Shown: positions 16,886-25,003 of the stretch, in pieces | Numbering within the stretch: the first letter of the stretch is position 1 | How the letters are laid out: each line of letters starts with the position of its first letter | Source of the DNA: Arthrobacter sp. Bi83 | Lineage (GTDB): Bacteria > Actinomycetota > Actinomycetes > Actinomycetales > Micrococcaceae | DNA: 54,255 nt | Reading direction: 5' to 3' | NCBI RefSeq assembly: GCF_918698095.1 | Contig: NZ_CAKKLY010000033.1 | Span: 1-54,255, forward strand | Notes under the pieces: model-generated | The model's input: the letters and a program-made list of their open reading frames with translations, nothing else | The model's database searches: none | What the model was told of the DNA's origin: nothing | Position numbers and translations under genes: made by a program

Positions 16886-18050
16886 GCTGGCGGACGTCCT
16901 CATAGACCGCGTCGGGGGCGACCGCCTCCACGGTGGATTCGTCGTGGCGGCACCGCGGCGCCGTCCAGCCCACCTGGGTGATGTCGATTCCACAGACCGG
17001 GCAGTGCGTCGCCCAGCCGAGATGGATCCGGTGCAGGGTCCGTCCCAGCGGTGCCGCGTTGATGGCATTGCCGGCCCAGAAGATGCCCACGGTGGGGGTG
17101 CCGAGTGCCTGGGCCAGGTGGCGCGGTCCGCTGTCATTTGCCACCACGGCGCAGCAGGCAGCGAGCAGCGCCGCGAGCTCGCCCAGTCCGAGCTGGCCCG
17201 CCAAGGAAGCCACCTGCGGTGCCCTGTTGCTGGCCCCTTTGGAGTCCGCCTTGGCGTGGCCGACGGCGGCTTCCACCACTGTTTCCGCCAGTTCCTTTTC
17301 GGTGTGGTCGCCGACCACCACGACCCGGAAGCCGTCGTCGGCCGCTTTTCTGGCCACAGCGGCGAAGCGGTCCGCCGGCCAGCGGCGCCGCGGATCAGTG
17401 GCGCCCGGATGGATCACCACAGTGCCCCGCGCCTCAGCGGACGGGAACAGCGCGTCCAGTCTCGGGGCCAGCTGCTGTGCGAACTCCGGCAAGGCACGGA
17501 CGCGCGCCTCCAGCCCAGGGGGCGGGGCCCCGGCGAACCCGGCCACTTCCAGCGCCCGCTGCGGCTCGTGCTGGTAGTACACGTACGGCACGGTTCGCTC
17601 CAGCCGGGCCGCGTCAGGGGTCCTGGTGCCCACGGTGTGGCGTGCCCCGAGGCGGAGCAGGAACGGATTTGAGTAGCGCCCTCCGCCGTGAAGCTGGACG
17701 GCGAGGTCGAATTTCCTGGCGCGCATTTCGCCGAAGAACCGGTCCAGCTCGCCATGATCCTCGGCTCCCGGCCGGACGCCCTCGGCGAACGGCAGAATCA
17801 GCGTTTCGTCCAGGGGCCCTTCAATCTGGGACAGCAGCTCTGCGTGGATGGGGGTGCCCAGCAGGGTGACGGAGGCCTCCGGATAGGCGGCCTTCAGCGC
17901 CGAGACGGCCGGCAGGGCGTAGATCAGGTCGCCCAGGCCGCCACCGCGCAGCACGGCGATCCGCGATACGTCGCTGAATCTCTCCAGGACCGGGCCCACC
18001 CCATAGCCGGTGGCGCGTGCACCGCCGAAGTCGGGGTTGAGGTGTTCCAT
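16851..18050 (-). CDS. Glycosyltransferase family 9 (heptosyltransferase-like) with a Cys-rich segment
   Basis: 399 residues, the longest of the three GT9 proteins here. The core has VLRGGGLGDLIYALPAVSAL, VVIHPGATDPRRRWPADRF and VVANDSGPRHLAQALGTPTV. Near residue 350 a CPVCGIDIT segment, followed by another Cys about 12 residues on, could hold a metal ion or structural disulfide. It reads against the operon, converging with the SDR and diverging from the aldehyde dehydrogenase, so it has its own promoter, possibly shared with the one at 18280. Probably an additional heptose or pentose transferase. Confidence 0.82.
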   Translation of the reverse strand: MEHLNPDFGGARATGYGVGPVLERFSDVSRIAVLRGGGLGDLIYALPAVSALKAAYPEASVTLLGTPIHAELLSQIEGPLDETLILPFAEGVRPGAEDHGELDRFFGEMRARKFDLAVQLHGGGRYSNPFLLRLGARHTVGTRTPDAARLERTVPYVYYQHEPQRALEVAGFAGAPPPGLEARVRALPEFAQQLAPRLDALFPSAEARGTVVIHPGATDPRRRWPADRFAAVARKAADDGFRVVVVGDHTEKELAETVVEAAVGHAKADSKGASNRAPQVASLAGQLGLGELAALLAACCAVVANDSGPRHLAQALGTPTVGIFWAGNAINAAPLGRTLHRIHLGWATHCPVCGIDITQVGWTAPRCRHDESTVEAVAPDAVYEDVRQLTAMNLPPRGR

Positions 18051-18073
18051 GGCGTCAGCCCCTTCGGCTACGG

Positions 18074-18204
18074 ACGGATCAGGTCAGGTGTGCGGATTCC
18101 CGTGGGGCCACCATAAGTCCCCGCCAGCGCCGGCCGCCAGCGCCGAAAACTCCTGACGGCACAGGCGTGTAAACCGACAAGGGCGGGGTACGGATGAGGT
18201 CAGG
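18074..18204. promoter_or_regulatory. Pair of 15-bp direct repeats in a divergent promoter region
   Basis: ACGGATCAGGTCAGG (18074-18088) and ACGGATGAGGTCAGG (18190-18204) differ at one base and lie 116 bases apart between the GT9 start (18050, minus) and the aldehyde dehydrogenase start (18280, plus). They could be binding sites of one regulator for both genes. Confidence 0.35.
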
Positions 18205-18279
18205 AGACGGCGGGATCACGAGTCGGGCGATCACCTGCTCCGTAGAGGCACGCACCAAGCGAACCCAGCGAGGAGCCAC

Positions 18280-19788
18280 ATGCACGCGACCACCGAGAGT
18301 TTCCTGGCCACTGCCCACGACGTGCTGACCATCCGGGACCCCCGCACGGGCGACGTCGCGGGAAGGTTCCCGGCCGCCCGGCCCGAAGATGTGGCACGGG
18401 CTGTGGAGAAGGCCCGTGACGCCGGGTCCGCCTGGTCCGCCACGCCACCGGCGGAGCGGGGCAAGCTGCTGCGGGCGGCCGCCGCTGCCCTCGGCGGGGC
18501 TGCCGCGGAGTTGGCGGATATCAACGCGCGGGAGACGGGGCGCCCCGCGGAAGAGGCTCTCGCCGGGGTTGCTGCCGGAGTTTCAACCCTGGAGCAGTAC
18601 GCAGAGCTTGGCCCCGTGCACCGCGGCCTCAGCCTGCGGGGCAACCTGCTCGCGGCCGACTACACAGTGGCCGAACCCCGCGGCGTGGCCGTGCTGCTGA
18701 CGCCGTGGAACGATCCTGTGGCAGTGGCGTGCGGACTGATCGGCGCGGCGCTGGTCACCGGCAACACCGCGGTCCATAAGCCCAGTGAGCGCTGCCCCGG
18801 AGTGGGCGAACGGCTCGGGAAGGTGCTGGCATCCGTCTTCCCGCCTGGTGTGCTGCTGACCCTGACCGGAGGATCCGACGTCGGCGCCCTTCTCACGCAG
18901 CAGGCGACCGTTGACGTTTTTGCGCACGTCGGGTCCAGCGACACGGGCGCACGCATTGCGCGCGCTGCCGTCGCGTCCGGGGCCCACGTGATCCGGGAAA
19001 ACGGCGGCAATGATCCGCTGCTCGTGGACGAAGGGGTGGATCCGGGCTGGGCGGCGGAGCAGGCCGCCATCGGAGCCTTCAGCAACAGCGGGCAGATCTG
19101 CACGTCGGTGGAGCGGATTTATGTCCACCGGGCCGTGGCGGTACAGTTCTGCGAGGCGCTAGCGGAGCAGGCCCGGAAGCGCAACCGTGCCGGCGGGATC
19201 GCACCGCTGGTGGATACGCGCCTGCGTGAGGCCGTCCATCGCCATGTTGCCGAAGCAGTGCGGCTGGGCGCCCGGGCGGCGGTGGGCGGAGCAGTTCCGG
19301 ACGGTCCCGGCGCCTTTTATCCCGCCACGGTTCTGCTGGACTGCACGGACACCATGGACGTCATGGCGGAAGAAACCTTCGGCCCGGTGGCTCCGGTGCG
19401 CGTGGTGGATAGCTTCGACGAGGGCCTCGAGTTCGCCGCGGCGGGCCGCTACGGCCTGGCTGCGACGGTCCTGACGGGAAGCATCGCCCACGCCCAGCGG
19501 GCAATCGCCGTCCTTCCGGTGGGGACAGTCAAAGTCAATGAAGTGTTCGGCGGGGCTCCCGGCGGTTCCGCCCAGCCACGCGGCGAAAGCGGTCACGGCT
19601 TCGGCTACGGCCCCGAACTCATGGACGAATTTACCCGGGTCAAGGTGGTGCACATCGCTGCACCGCCGCCTCTGGCCCCGCGCTCGGCCGAGGTCTCTGC
19701 CAGCTCCGGCCCGTCCGCTGCCGGCTCCTCCGCGGCCGGCCCGTCGGCTGCCGGCTCCGCCGCCGCCGGGGAAGGCGCAGCACAATGA
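18280..19788 (+). CDS. NAD(P)-dependent aldehyde dehydrogenase
   Basis: 502 residues. The oxyanion Asn in PWN (144), cofactor-binding Lys167, general base Glu240 (in IRENGG, an unusual variant of LELGG) and nucleophile Cys274 (in SGQICTS) are all present, as is AEETFGP. It should oxidise an aldehyde to a carboxylate. The last 28 or so residues are low-complexity Ser, Ala, Gly and Pro, an extension absent from typical family members. It overlaps HldE copy 2 (ATGA). In this context it might make a uronic- or heptonic-acid derivative, but its substrate is not shown. Confidence 0.85.
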   Translation: MHATTESFLATAHDVLTIRDPRTGDVAGRFPAARPEDVARAVEKARDAGSAWSATPPAERGKLLRAAAAALGGAAAELADINARETGRPAEEALAGVAAGVSTLEQYAELGPVHRGLSLRGNLLAADYTVAEPRGVAVLLTPWNDPVAVACGLIGAALVTGNTAVHKPSERCPGVGERLGKVLASVFPPGVLLTLTGGSDVGALLTQQATVDVFAHVGSSDTGARIARAAVASGAHVIRENGGNDPLLVDEGVDPGWAAEQAAIGAFSNSGQICTSVERIYVHRAVAVQFCEALAEQARKRNRAGGIAPLVDTRLREAVHRHVAEAVRLGARAAVGGAVPDGPGAFYPATVLLDCTDTMDVMAEETFGPVAPVRVVDSFDEGLEFAAAGRYGLAATVLTGSIAHAQRAIAVLPVGTVKVNEVFGGAPGGSAQPRGESGHGFGYGPELMDEFTRVKVVHIAAPPPLAPRSAEVSASSGPSAAGSSAAGPSAAGSAAAGEGAAQ

Positions 19789-21353
19789 CGGGAGGGGGAG
19801 CCGGGGGGCAGGGCATAGCCGGAGGCGGCCTGCCCCGCGAGAGCCGGCCGGACCTCTCCGAACAGCGTGGCCTGGCGGCGTGGCTTCCGCAGCGTCTGGC
19901 AGAGGAGAGCCCCGCAGTCCTGGTGGTGGGTGACCTCATACTCGACGGCTGGTGGAGCGGAAGCAGCGAGCGGATGTGCCGGGAGGCGCCGGCCCCCGTG
20001 GTGGACATCGACCGCCGCGAATTTTCCCCGGGCGGCGCCGCGAACACCGCCATGAACCTGGCGGCCCTGGGCGCCCGCGTCAGCGTGGCCGGGATCATCG
20101 GAACGGACGACGCCGGGGCGGAACTGAAACGCCAGCTGCTTGGCGCGGGCGTCGACACGAGCCACCTGACCGAACATCCGGGCATCGTCACCACCACGAA
20201 AATCCGCATCAGCAGCGGCGGCCAGGTCCTGCTGCGGTTCGACGACGCTGCCGCCAGCATTCCGGACGGCGCTTTGGCGGGGCTCGCCGCGGCGGTGCCG
20301 GCCGCCGTCGAACGCCAGGACGCCGTGGTGATCTGCGATTACGGGACAGGCGTTCTGGCAGGGCCTGTCCGCGCCCGGCTCATAGAATGCCTCTCGCGGC
20401 GGGAACCGGACCGGCTGGTGGTGGTGGACGCGCACGACCCGCGCCCGTGGGCGGCGCTGCAACCGGACCTCGCCACGCCCAACGCGCAGGAGGCCGCAAG
20501 GCTGCTGGACCGCCGACTCACCGGCGGGCCGGAGCGCGCTGCCGTCGTCACGGAGCACGGGCAACAGCTGCTGCAGGCCACGGGGGCGCGGGCCGTGGTG
20601 GTCACGCTCGACCGCGACGGCACCGTCCTGATCCCGTCCGCCGGCAATCCCCACCGGACCTGGGCCCGGCCCGCTACCGAGAAGCAGGCGTCCGGGGCGG
20701 GCGACACGTTCGTGGCCGCGCTGACGCTGGCGCGGGCTGCCTCGCTCCCGCTGACGGCCAGCCTGGATCTGGCGCAGGCGGCCGCCGACGTTGTGGTCCA
20801 TCACCCGGGGACGTCCGTGTGCGGCACGCACGAGTTGGGGCGCTACCTCGAGAGCTTCGCTGACACCGCCCTGACGGCAGATGAGCTGGAACGGCACATC
20901 CGTGCCCACCGCAGCGACGGCCAGCGGGTGGTCCTGACCAACGGCTGCTTCGACGTCCTGCACAGCGGGCACACCCGGTACCTGAACCAGGCCAAGCAGC
21001 TGGGGGACATCCTGATAGTGGCGCTCAACAGCGATGACTCCGTGCGCAAGCTCAAGGGCCCAGGCCGTCCCATCAACAGCGTGGCGGACCGGGCGGCCGT
21101 TATTGCGGCTCTGAGCTGCGTGGACTATGTCACGGTCTTCGATACCCCCACGCCCATTCCGCTGATCGAGCAGCTGCATCCGGAGATCTACGCCAAGGGC
21201 GGCGACTACACACCCGAAATGCTGGCCGAGACCGAGGGCGTGGAAGCCTACGGCGGGCGGGTATGCATCCTGGACTATGTGGCCGAGCGTTCAACCACGG
21301 CCATGGTCCAGCGCATCCGCGACGGCGAGGGTGCTGCGGTTTCGGAAGCCTAG
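19785..21353 (+). CDS. hldE: Bifunctional heptose-7-phosphate kinase / heptose-1-phosphate adenylyltransferase (HldE-like, copy 2)
   Basis: 522 residues, closer to E. coli HldE than copy 1. After an N-terminal extension of about 40 residues, the PfkB kinase domain has VVGDLILDGWW, SPGGAANTAMNLAALGA and catalytic GAGD at 304-307. The nucleotidyltransferase domain begins near 380 with VVLTNGCFDVLHSGH (HSGH 393-396), NSDDSVRKLKGPGRPIN and YAKGGDYTPE. It would phosphorylate D,D-heptose 7-phosphate at C1 and, after GmhB, attach a nucleotide to heptose 1-phosphate. It is coupled to the aldehyde dehydrogenase and followed by a terminator-like hairpin at 21362. Confidence 0.9.
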   Translation: MTGGGAGGQGIAGGGLPRESRPDLSEQRGLAAWLPQRLAEESPAVLVVGDLILDGWWSGSSERMCREAPAPVVDIDRREFSPGGAANTAMNLAALGARVSVAGIIGTDDAGAELKRQLLGAGVDTSHLTEHPGIVTTTKIRISSGGQVLLRFDDAAASIPDGALAGLAAAVPAAVERQDAVVICDYGTGVLAGPVRARLIECLSRREPDRLVVVDAHDPRPWAALQPDLATPNAQEAARLLDRRLTGGPERAAVVTEHGQQLLQATGARAVVVTLDRDGTVLIPSAGNPHRTWARPATEKQASGAGDTFVAALTLARAASLPLTASLDLAQAAADVVVHHPGTSVCGTHELGRYLESFADTALTADELERHIRAHRSDGQRVVLTNGCFDVLHSGHTRYLNQAKQLGDILIVALNSDDSVRKLKGPGRPINSVADRAAVIAALSCVDYVTVFDTPTPIPLIEQLHPEIYAKGGDYTPEMLAETEGVEAYGGRVCILDYVAERSTTAMVQRIRDGEGAAVSEA

Positions 21354-21361
21354 CCTTCGCT

Positions 21362-21401
21362 GGTCGAGCCTGACGAGATCGAGGTTTCGACTGGCTCAAC
21401 C
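21362..21401. terminator. Terminator-like palindrome GGTCGAGCC / GGCTCAACC
   Basis: GGTCGAGCC (21362-21370) and GGCTCAACC (21393-21401) pair with one mismatch, and the inner sequence (GACGAGATCGAGGTTTCGA) adds partial pairing. It starts eight bases after the hldE stop. Hairpins of this type (TGGTCGAGCC, GGTTTCGA) recur after genes in Arthrobacter-like genomes, and I read this one as the end of the glycan island. Confidence 0.6.
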
Positions 21402-21454
21402 GGCGGCACGGAGGTCAACTAGGCTTGCATCATGACGGAAGCGGCGGACAACTG

Positions 21455-22375
21455 ATGGCACGGCGCGGCAAATCAGGCGGCAAATTCGGTGGCGGCACGG
21501 CTGACACAGCGGTGCGTGGAGTGGTGGAGCTGGCCAAGGGCGCCCGACCGGACGGTCCCGTCGAGGGCGTCTATTACATCGACACCGGGGACTGCGAGCT
21601 GATTGCGGACCAGGACAATTCGACGGGCTGGCTGCTGCGGATCAACGGCGTCATGAGTTCGCATATCGACCTCGCCGATCCGTTGTTTCTGGACTTCGAA
21701 TATATGCGCTGGATGGCCGCCCTCATCGAATCCCGCTGGCCCCCGGAATCCCGGCCCAAATTGCGAGGTCTCCACCTCGGCGGCGGTGCGTGTTCCCTGG
21801 CCCGCTACTTCCACGCCGCCTACCCCGACGCCCGCCAGGTTGTAGTGGAGCTGGACGGGAAGCTGGCCGACTACGTCCGCGGCTGGTTTGACCTCCCCAA
21901 GGCTCCGCTGCTGAGGCTGCGTGTGGGCGAGGCACGCGCCGTGACCGAAACGCTCACCCCGCAGACCCGCGACTTCATTATCCGGGACGTCTTCGCCGGT
22001 GCGCTGACGCCGCGTCCGCTGACTACGAGCGAGTTCAACGGCCATGCCAGGCGCGTGCTGGCACCGGGCGGCATCTACGTGGTGAATTCGGGCGATGCCC
22101 CTGACCTGAAGAATGCACGCCAAGACGCCGCCACCATCGCGGCTGCCTTTGAGCACACCGTGATCATTGCTGATCCCGCCATGCTGAAGGGCCGCCGCTA
22201 CGGAAACATGGTGATGGCCGGTAGCGACCTGCCGTTCGACGATGACCCCCGGCTGGCACGCCGGCTCCTGGGCGGCGCGGTGCCCGCCCACATCTGGAAC
22301 GACGACAAGGTGCGCGCCTTCGCCGCGGGGGCGCCGGTCCGGCACGACCCAGCAGCCCCAACAGTTGCTCCGTAA
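21455..22375 (+). CDS. Spermidine-synthase-like methyltransferase-fold protein
   Basis: 306 residues from the ATG at 21455; a TTG at 21425 would add ten. The Rossmann motif LHLGGGACSLARYF, followed by VVVELDGKLADYVRGWF, is the spermidine-synthase/SAM fold, and RDVFAGALTPRPLTT is a later family motif. It lacks the polyamine-binding gate residues that I would expect, as do many actinobacterial spermidine-synthase-like proteins, so polyamine synthesis is not assured. The final stop codon (TAA, 22373-22375) lies in the left arm of the hairpin at 22367. Confidence 0.75.
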   Translation: MARRGKSGGKFGGGTADTAVRGVVELAKGARPDGPVEGVYYIDTGDCELIADQDNSTGWLLRINGVMSSHIDLADPLFLDFEYMRWMAALIESRWPPESRPKLRGLHLGGGACSLARYFHAAYPDARQVVVELDGKLADYVRGWFDLPKAPLLRLRVGEARAVTETLTPQTRDFIIRDVFAGALTPRPLTTSEFNGHARRVLAPGGIYVVNSGDAPDLKNARQDAATIAAAFEHTVIIADPAMLKGRRYGNMVMAGSDLPFDDDPRLARRLLGGAVPAHIWNDDKVRAFAAGAPVRHDPAAPTVAP

Positions 22376-22410
22376 TTGCCGTTTTTTGCCTGAAAGTGCC
22401 GTTACGGAGC
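22367..22410. repeat. Intergenic palindromic element, copy 1 (GCTCCGTAA arms)
   Basis: GCTCCGTAA (22367-22375) and TTACGGAGC (22402-22410) are perfect inverted repeats around a TGCCGTTTTTTGCC interior. The element fills the 37-base gap between two convergent genes and contains the stop codon of the upstream gene. It is homologous to the element at 36731. Probable bidirectional terminator and dispersed repeat. Confidence 0.75.
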
Positions 22411-22412
22411 GA

Positions 22413-23318
22413 TCAGCGAGTTCCGCCGCGTCCCAGCAGCGACTCCCGGTGGTCCGTCACCTCTTCGCGCAATGCCTGGACCACGGCCGCGACAGCCGGT
22501 CGCCGCATGGAGTCCGGCCGCAGCACCATCCAGTAGGGGAGCCGTTCGGCGAAGTGCTGGGGGAGCAGGCGCACGAGATCGGCATGCCTGTCGCCCATGA
22601 AGCAGGGCAGGAAGCCGATGCCCGCTCCTGCCCGGGTTGCCTCAACGTGTACAAACACGTTGGTGGAGCTGACCCCGTCCCGCATCGCCGGCACCAGGCG
22701 CCGCGGAGCGTCGAGATCGTCCACCTGCAGCATGGAGTCCACGAAGTACACCAGCGGATGCGTGGTCAGGGCTTCCACGGAGTCCGGAGTTCCGTTCTGC
22801 TCCAGGTATGAGCGGGAGGCGTACATGCCCAGCACGTATTCACCCAGACGGAACGCTTCGGCCCGGTGCACCTGCGGTTCACCCACCACCACCTCGATGT
22901 CGAGCCCGGAGCGCTGCTGCAGCGCCCGCCTCGTGACGGTGACGATCTCGACGCTGAGGCCGGGGTGGTCCCGCCGCAGTTTGGCCACAGCCGGGGCGGC
23001 GATGTAGGCGCTGAAGCCGTCCGTCGCGGTCATGCGCACGACGCCGGTCACCGGGTCGGGCGGGCGGCCGGAAGGCCCCAGCGCACGCACCGCGGTTTCG
23101 ACCTGTTCCGCAACCATGACAGCCTGCGCACCGAGCTCGGTCAGCTCCCAGCCGCCTGCCGCCCGCGAGAGGACGCGCCCGCCGAGCGCTTTCTCCAAGG
23201 CCGCAATCCTGCGCGAAACGGTGGTGTGGTTAAGTCCCAAGGCCTGTGCCGCCGTCGTGAATTTCGCCGAACGGGACACCGCGAGCAGCACCAGCAGATC
23301 ATCCGGATTGGCTTCCAT
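22413..23318 (-). CDS. LysR-family transcriptional regulator
   Basis: 301 residues from an ATG at 23318, which places the winged helix at the usual N-terminal position; an earlier start (23381) would add 21 residues with no domain. The DNA-binding domain (LLVLLAVSRSAKFTTAAQAL and LNHTTVSRRIAALEKALG) is followed by a LysR substrate domain. It diverges from the 3-hydroxybutyrate dehydrogenase gene, which is its likely target. A TGCAATTTTGCA palindrome next to its own start suggests autoregulation. Confidence 0.85.
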   Translation of the reverse strand: MEANPDDLLVLLAVSRSAKFTTAAQALGLNHTTVSRRIAALEKALGGRVLSRAAGGWELTELGAQAVMVAEQVETAVRALGPSGRPPDPVTGVVRMTATDGFSAYIAAPAVAKLRRDHPGLSVEIVTVTRRALQQRSGLDIEVVVGEPQVHRAEAFRLGEYVLGMYASRSYLEQNGTPDSVEALTTHPLVYFVDSMLQVDDLDAPRRLVPAMRDGVSSTNVFVHVEATRAGAGIGFLPCFMGDRHADLVRLLPQHFAERLPYWMVLRPDSMRRPAVAAVVQALREEVTDHRESLLGRGGTR

Positions 23319-23321
23319 ATC

Positions 23322-23434
23322 TGCAATTTTGCACGAAACGCGTGCTGGATTGGCTATTGAACCCGGAACTTTCTGCAGCAATACTCAGGTGGACCGAGAG
23401 TGCCGTGATTCATGGCACGTGTCAGTGTTGACAC
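23322..23434. promoter_or_regulatory. Three palindromes in the LysR / bdhA divergent promoter
   Basis: TGCAATTTTGCA (23322-23333, beside the LysR start), GTGCC-N9-GGCAC (23400-23418) and GTGTCA-GTGT-TGACAC (23419-23434, just before the bdhA ribosome site) are each near-perfect inverted repeats. The first has the spacing expected of a LysR-type box; the other two sit close to the bdhA start. Confidence 0.5.
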
Positions 23435-23449
23435 TGTGAGGAGCAGACC

Positions 23450-24202
23450 ATGAACGCAAAGAACCTTAGCGGCCGGAAGGCCGTGGTGACCGGCGGTGCC
23501 AGCGGCATCGGTGCAGCGTGTGCGCGGGAGCTTGCCGCGCGGGGAGCCAAGGTAGTGGTGGCTGACGTGGATGAAGCCGGCGCCGCGGCCCTCGCCGACC
23601 AGCTGGGCGGCACGGCATGGGCTGTGGACCTCCTGGATGTGGACGTCCTCGCGGCGCTGAGCCTCGACTGCGACATTCTGGTGAACAACGCCGGCATCCA
23701 GCAAATCAGCCCCATCGAGGACTTCGAGCCCGAAGCCTTCCGCCGGATCCTCAGGCTCATGCTTGAAGCACCGTTCCTGCTCGTCAGGGCGGCCCTGCCG
23801 CACATGTACGCCAACGGCTTTGGCCGCATCATCAACGTGTCATCCGTGCACGGAATCCGGGCCTCACCCTTCAAGAGCGCCTACGTTTCCGCCAAGCACG
23901 GCCTGGAAGGGCTGAGCAAAGTGACGGCGCTGGAGGGCGGCGAGCACGGAGTCACGTCCAACTGCATCAATCCCGGGTATGTCCGCACGCCCCTCGTCGA
24001 AAAGCAGATCGCGGACCAGGCCAAGGTCCACGGCATCCCGGAGTCGGAAGTCCTCGCCAAGGTCATGCTGACCGAGTCCGCGGTCAAGCGGCTCGTGGAG
24101 CCCGAGGAAGTCGCCTCGCTCGTGGCCTGGCTGGCCTCCGACGACGCCGGCATGGTCACCGGCGCCAGCTACACCATGGACGGCGGCTGGTCAGCACGGT
24201 AA
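23450..24202 (+). CDS. bdhA: 3-hydroxybutyrate dehydrogenase (classical SDR)
   Basis: 250 residues. The cofactor motif TGGASGIGAACA, NNAGIQ, catalytic Ser (NVSSVHG), Tyr and Lys (AYVSAKHG) are present. The block PGYVRTPLVEKQIADQAKVH, then HGIPESEV and VKRLVEPEEVA, is the substrate-binding signature that separates BdhA from other SDRs. It interconverts D-3-hydroxybutyrate and acetoacetate with NAD. The start follows GAGGAG. It diverges from LysR and lies 25 bases before the flavin reductase gene. Acetoacetate from the HMG-CoA lyase locus downstream could feed it. Confidence 0.87.
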   Translation: MNAKNLSGRKAVVTGGASGIGAACARELAARGAKVVVADVDEAGAAALADQLGGTAWAVDLLDVDVLAALSLDCDILVNNAGIQQISPIEDFEPEAFRRILRLMLEAPFLLVRAALPHMYANGFGRIINVSSVHGIRASPFKSAYVSAKHGLEGLSKVTALEGGEHGVTSNCINPGYVRTPLVEKQIADQAKVHGIPESEVLAKVMLTESAVKRLVEPEEVASLVAWLASDDAGMVTGASYTMDGGWSAR

Positions 24203-24226
24203 AAACCGGGCCGTTAGGCTGGGACC

Positions 24227-24850
24227 GTGCGCAAGGATTTCAGTCCCGCCGGGATGCCCTCCGCCGAGTTCTACCGGCTCCTGACGGCCGTTGTTGTTCC
24301 CCGCCCCATCGCCTGGGTATCCAGCACGTCCGCCGAGGGGGTGGACAATCTTGCTCCCCATTCCTTTTTCACCGTCGCGTCGGTGACCCCGCCGATCATC
24401 CAGTTCACCTCGGTGGGCAGGAAGGACTCACTGCGGAACATCTCGGCGCGGGGTGAGTTCGTGGTGAACCTTGCGCCGGCTGATTTCATGGCCGAGGTCA
24501 ACGCGACCGGCACCAACTTCCCGCCGGAAGTCAGCGAGTTCGACGCCGCTGGCGTGACCCGGGAGCCTGGCCTGACGGTCGGTGTGCCGCGGGTGGCGGA
24601 GTCCCCCGTGGCCCTCGAGTGCCGGCTGCATTCGACGCTCGCGATGGGCGACTGCGTCCTGGTGTTCGGCGAGGTCACCCATGCCGCCATCTCCGCGGAC
24701 GTCCTGGAGGGCGACCATCCCCGGATCGATCTCCTCGGACCGCTTGCGCGGCTCGGGCGCGATGAATGGGGGCACCTCGGGCCGGTCCAGGAGCTGGGCC
24801 GGATCCGCAGGTCCGATTGGCCTGGGGACTTTCAACGCCGGAACTCTTAA
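24227..24850 (+). CDS. Flavin reductase-like protein (FMN-binding split barrel)
   Basis: 207 residues from a GTG at 24227. The split-barrel signature FYRLLTAVVVPRPIAWVSS, then PHSFFTVASVTPPIIQFT and the DSLRNI segment, place it in the DIM6/NTAB family of NAD(P)H:FMN oxidoreductases or FMN-dependent hydrolases. It probably binds FMN as a cytoplasmic dimer. It follows bdhA by 24 bases and may be cotranscribed. The last ten or so residues are poorly conserved in style. No partner monooxygenase is adjacent. Confidence 0.75.
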   Translation: MRKDFSPAGMPSAEFYRLLTAVVVPRPIAWVSSTSAEGVDNLAPHSFFTVASVTPPIIQFTSVGRKDSLRNISARGEFVVNLAPADFMAEVNATGTNFPPEVSEFDAAGVTREPGLTVGVPRVAESPVALECRLHSTLAMGDCVLVFGEVTHAAISADVLEGDHPRIDLLGPLARLGRDEWGHLGPVQELGRIRRSDWPGDFQRRNS

Positions 24851-24948
24851 CGCCGGGATGAACCGGACGCCTGGACTTGCGACGCCGGGATGAGCCGGAC
24901 GCCTGACGCCCTGCCGTGCGGGCCGCCGTCGGGCTTTCAAAGCAAGTG

Positions 24949-24978
24949 GGCCCGCCATCCGATTCCGGATGACGGGCC
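24949..24978. terminator. Strong hairpin between convergent genes
   Basis: Arms GGCCCGCCATCCG (24949-24961) and CGGATGACGGGCC (24966-24978) pair with one mismatch around a four-base loop (ATTC). It lies in the convergent gap 24851-25003 between the flavin reductase and the importer's binding-protein gene and can serve both. Nothing else is seen in the gap. Confidence 0.75.
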
Positions 24979-25003
24979 TACTCGGTGCTTCTGCAGGGCG
25001 GTC

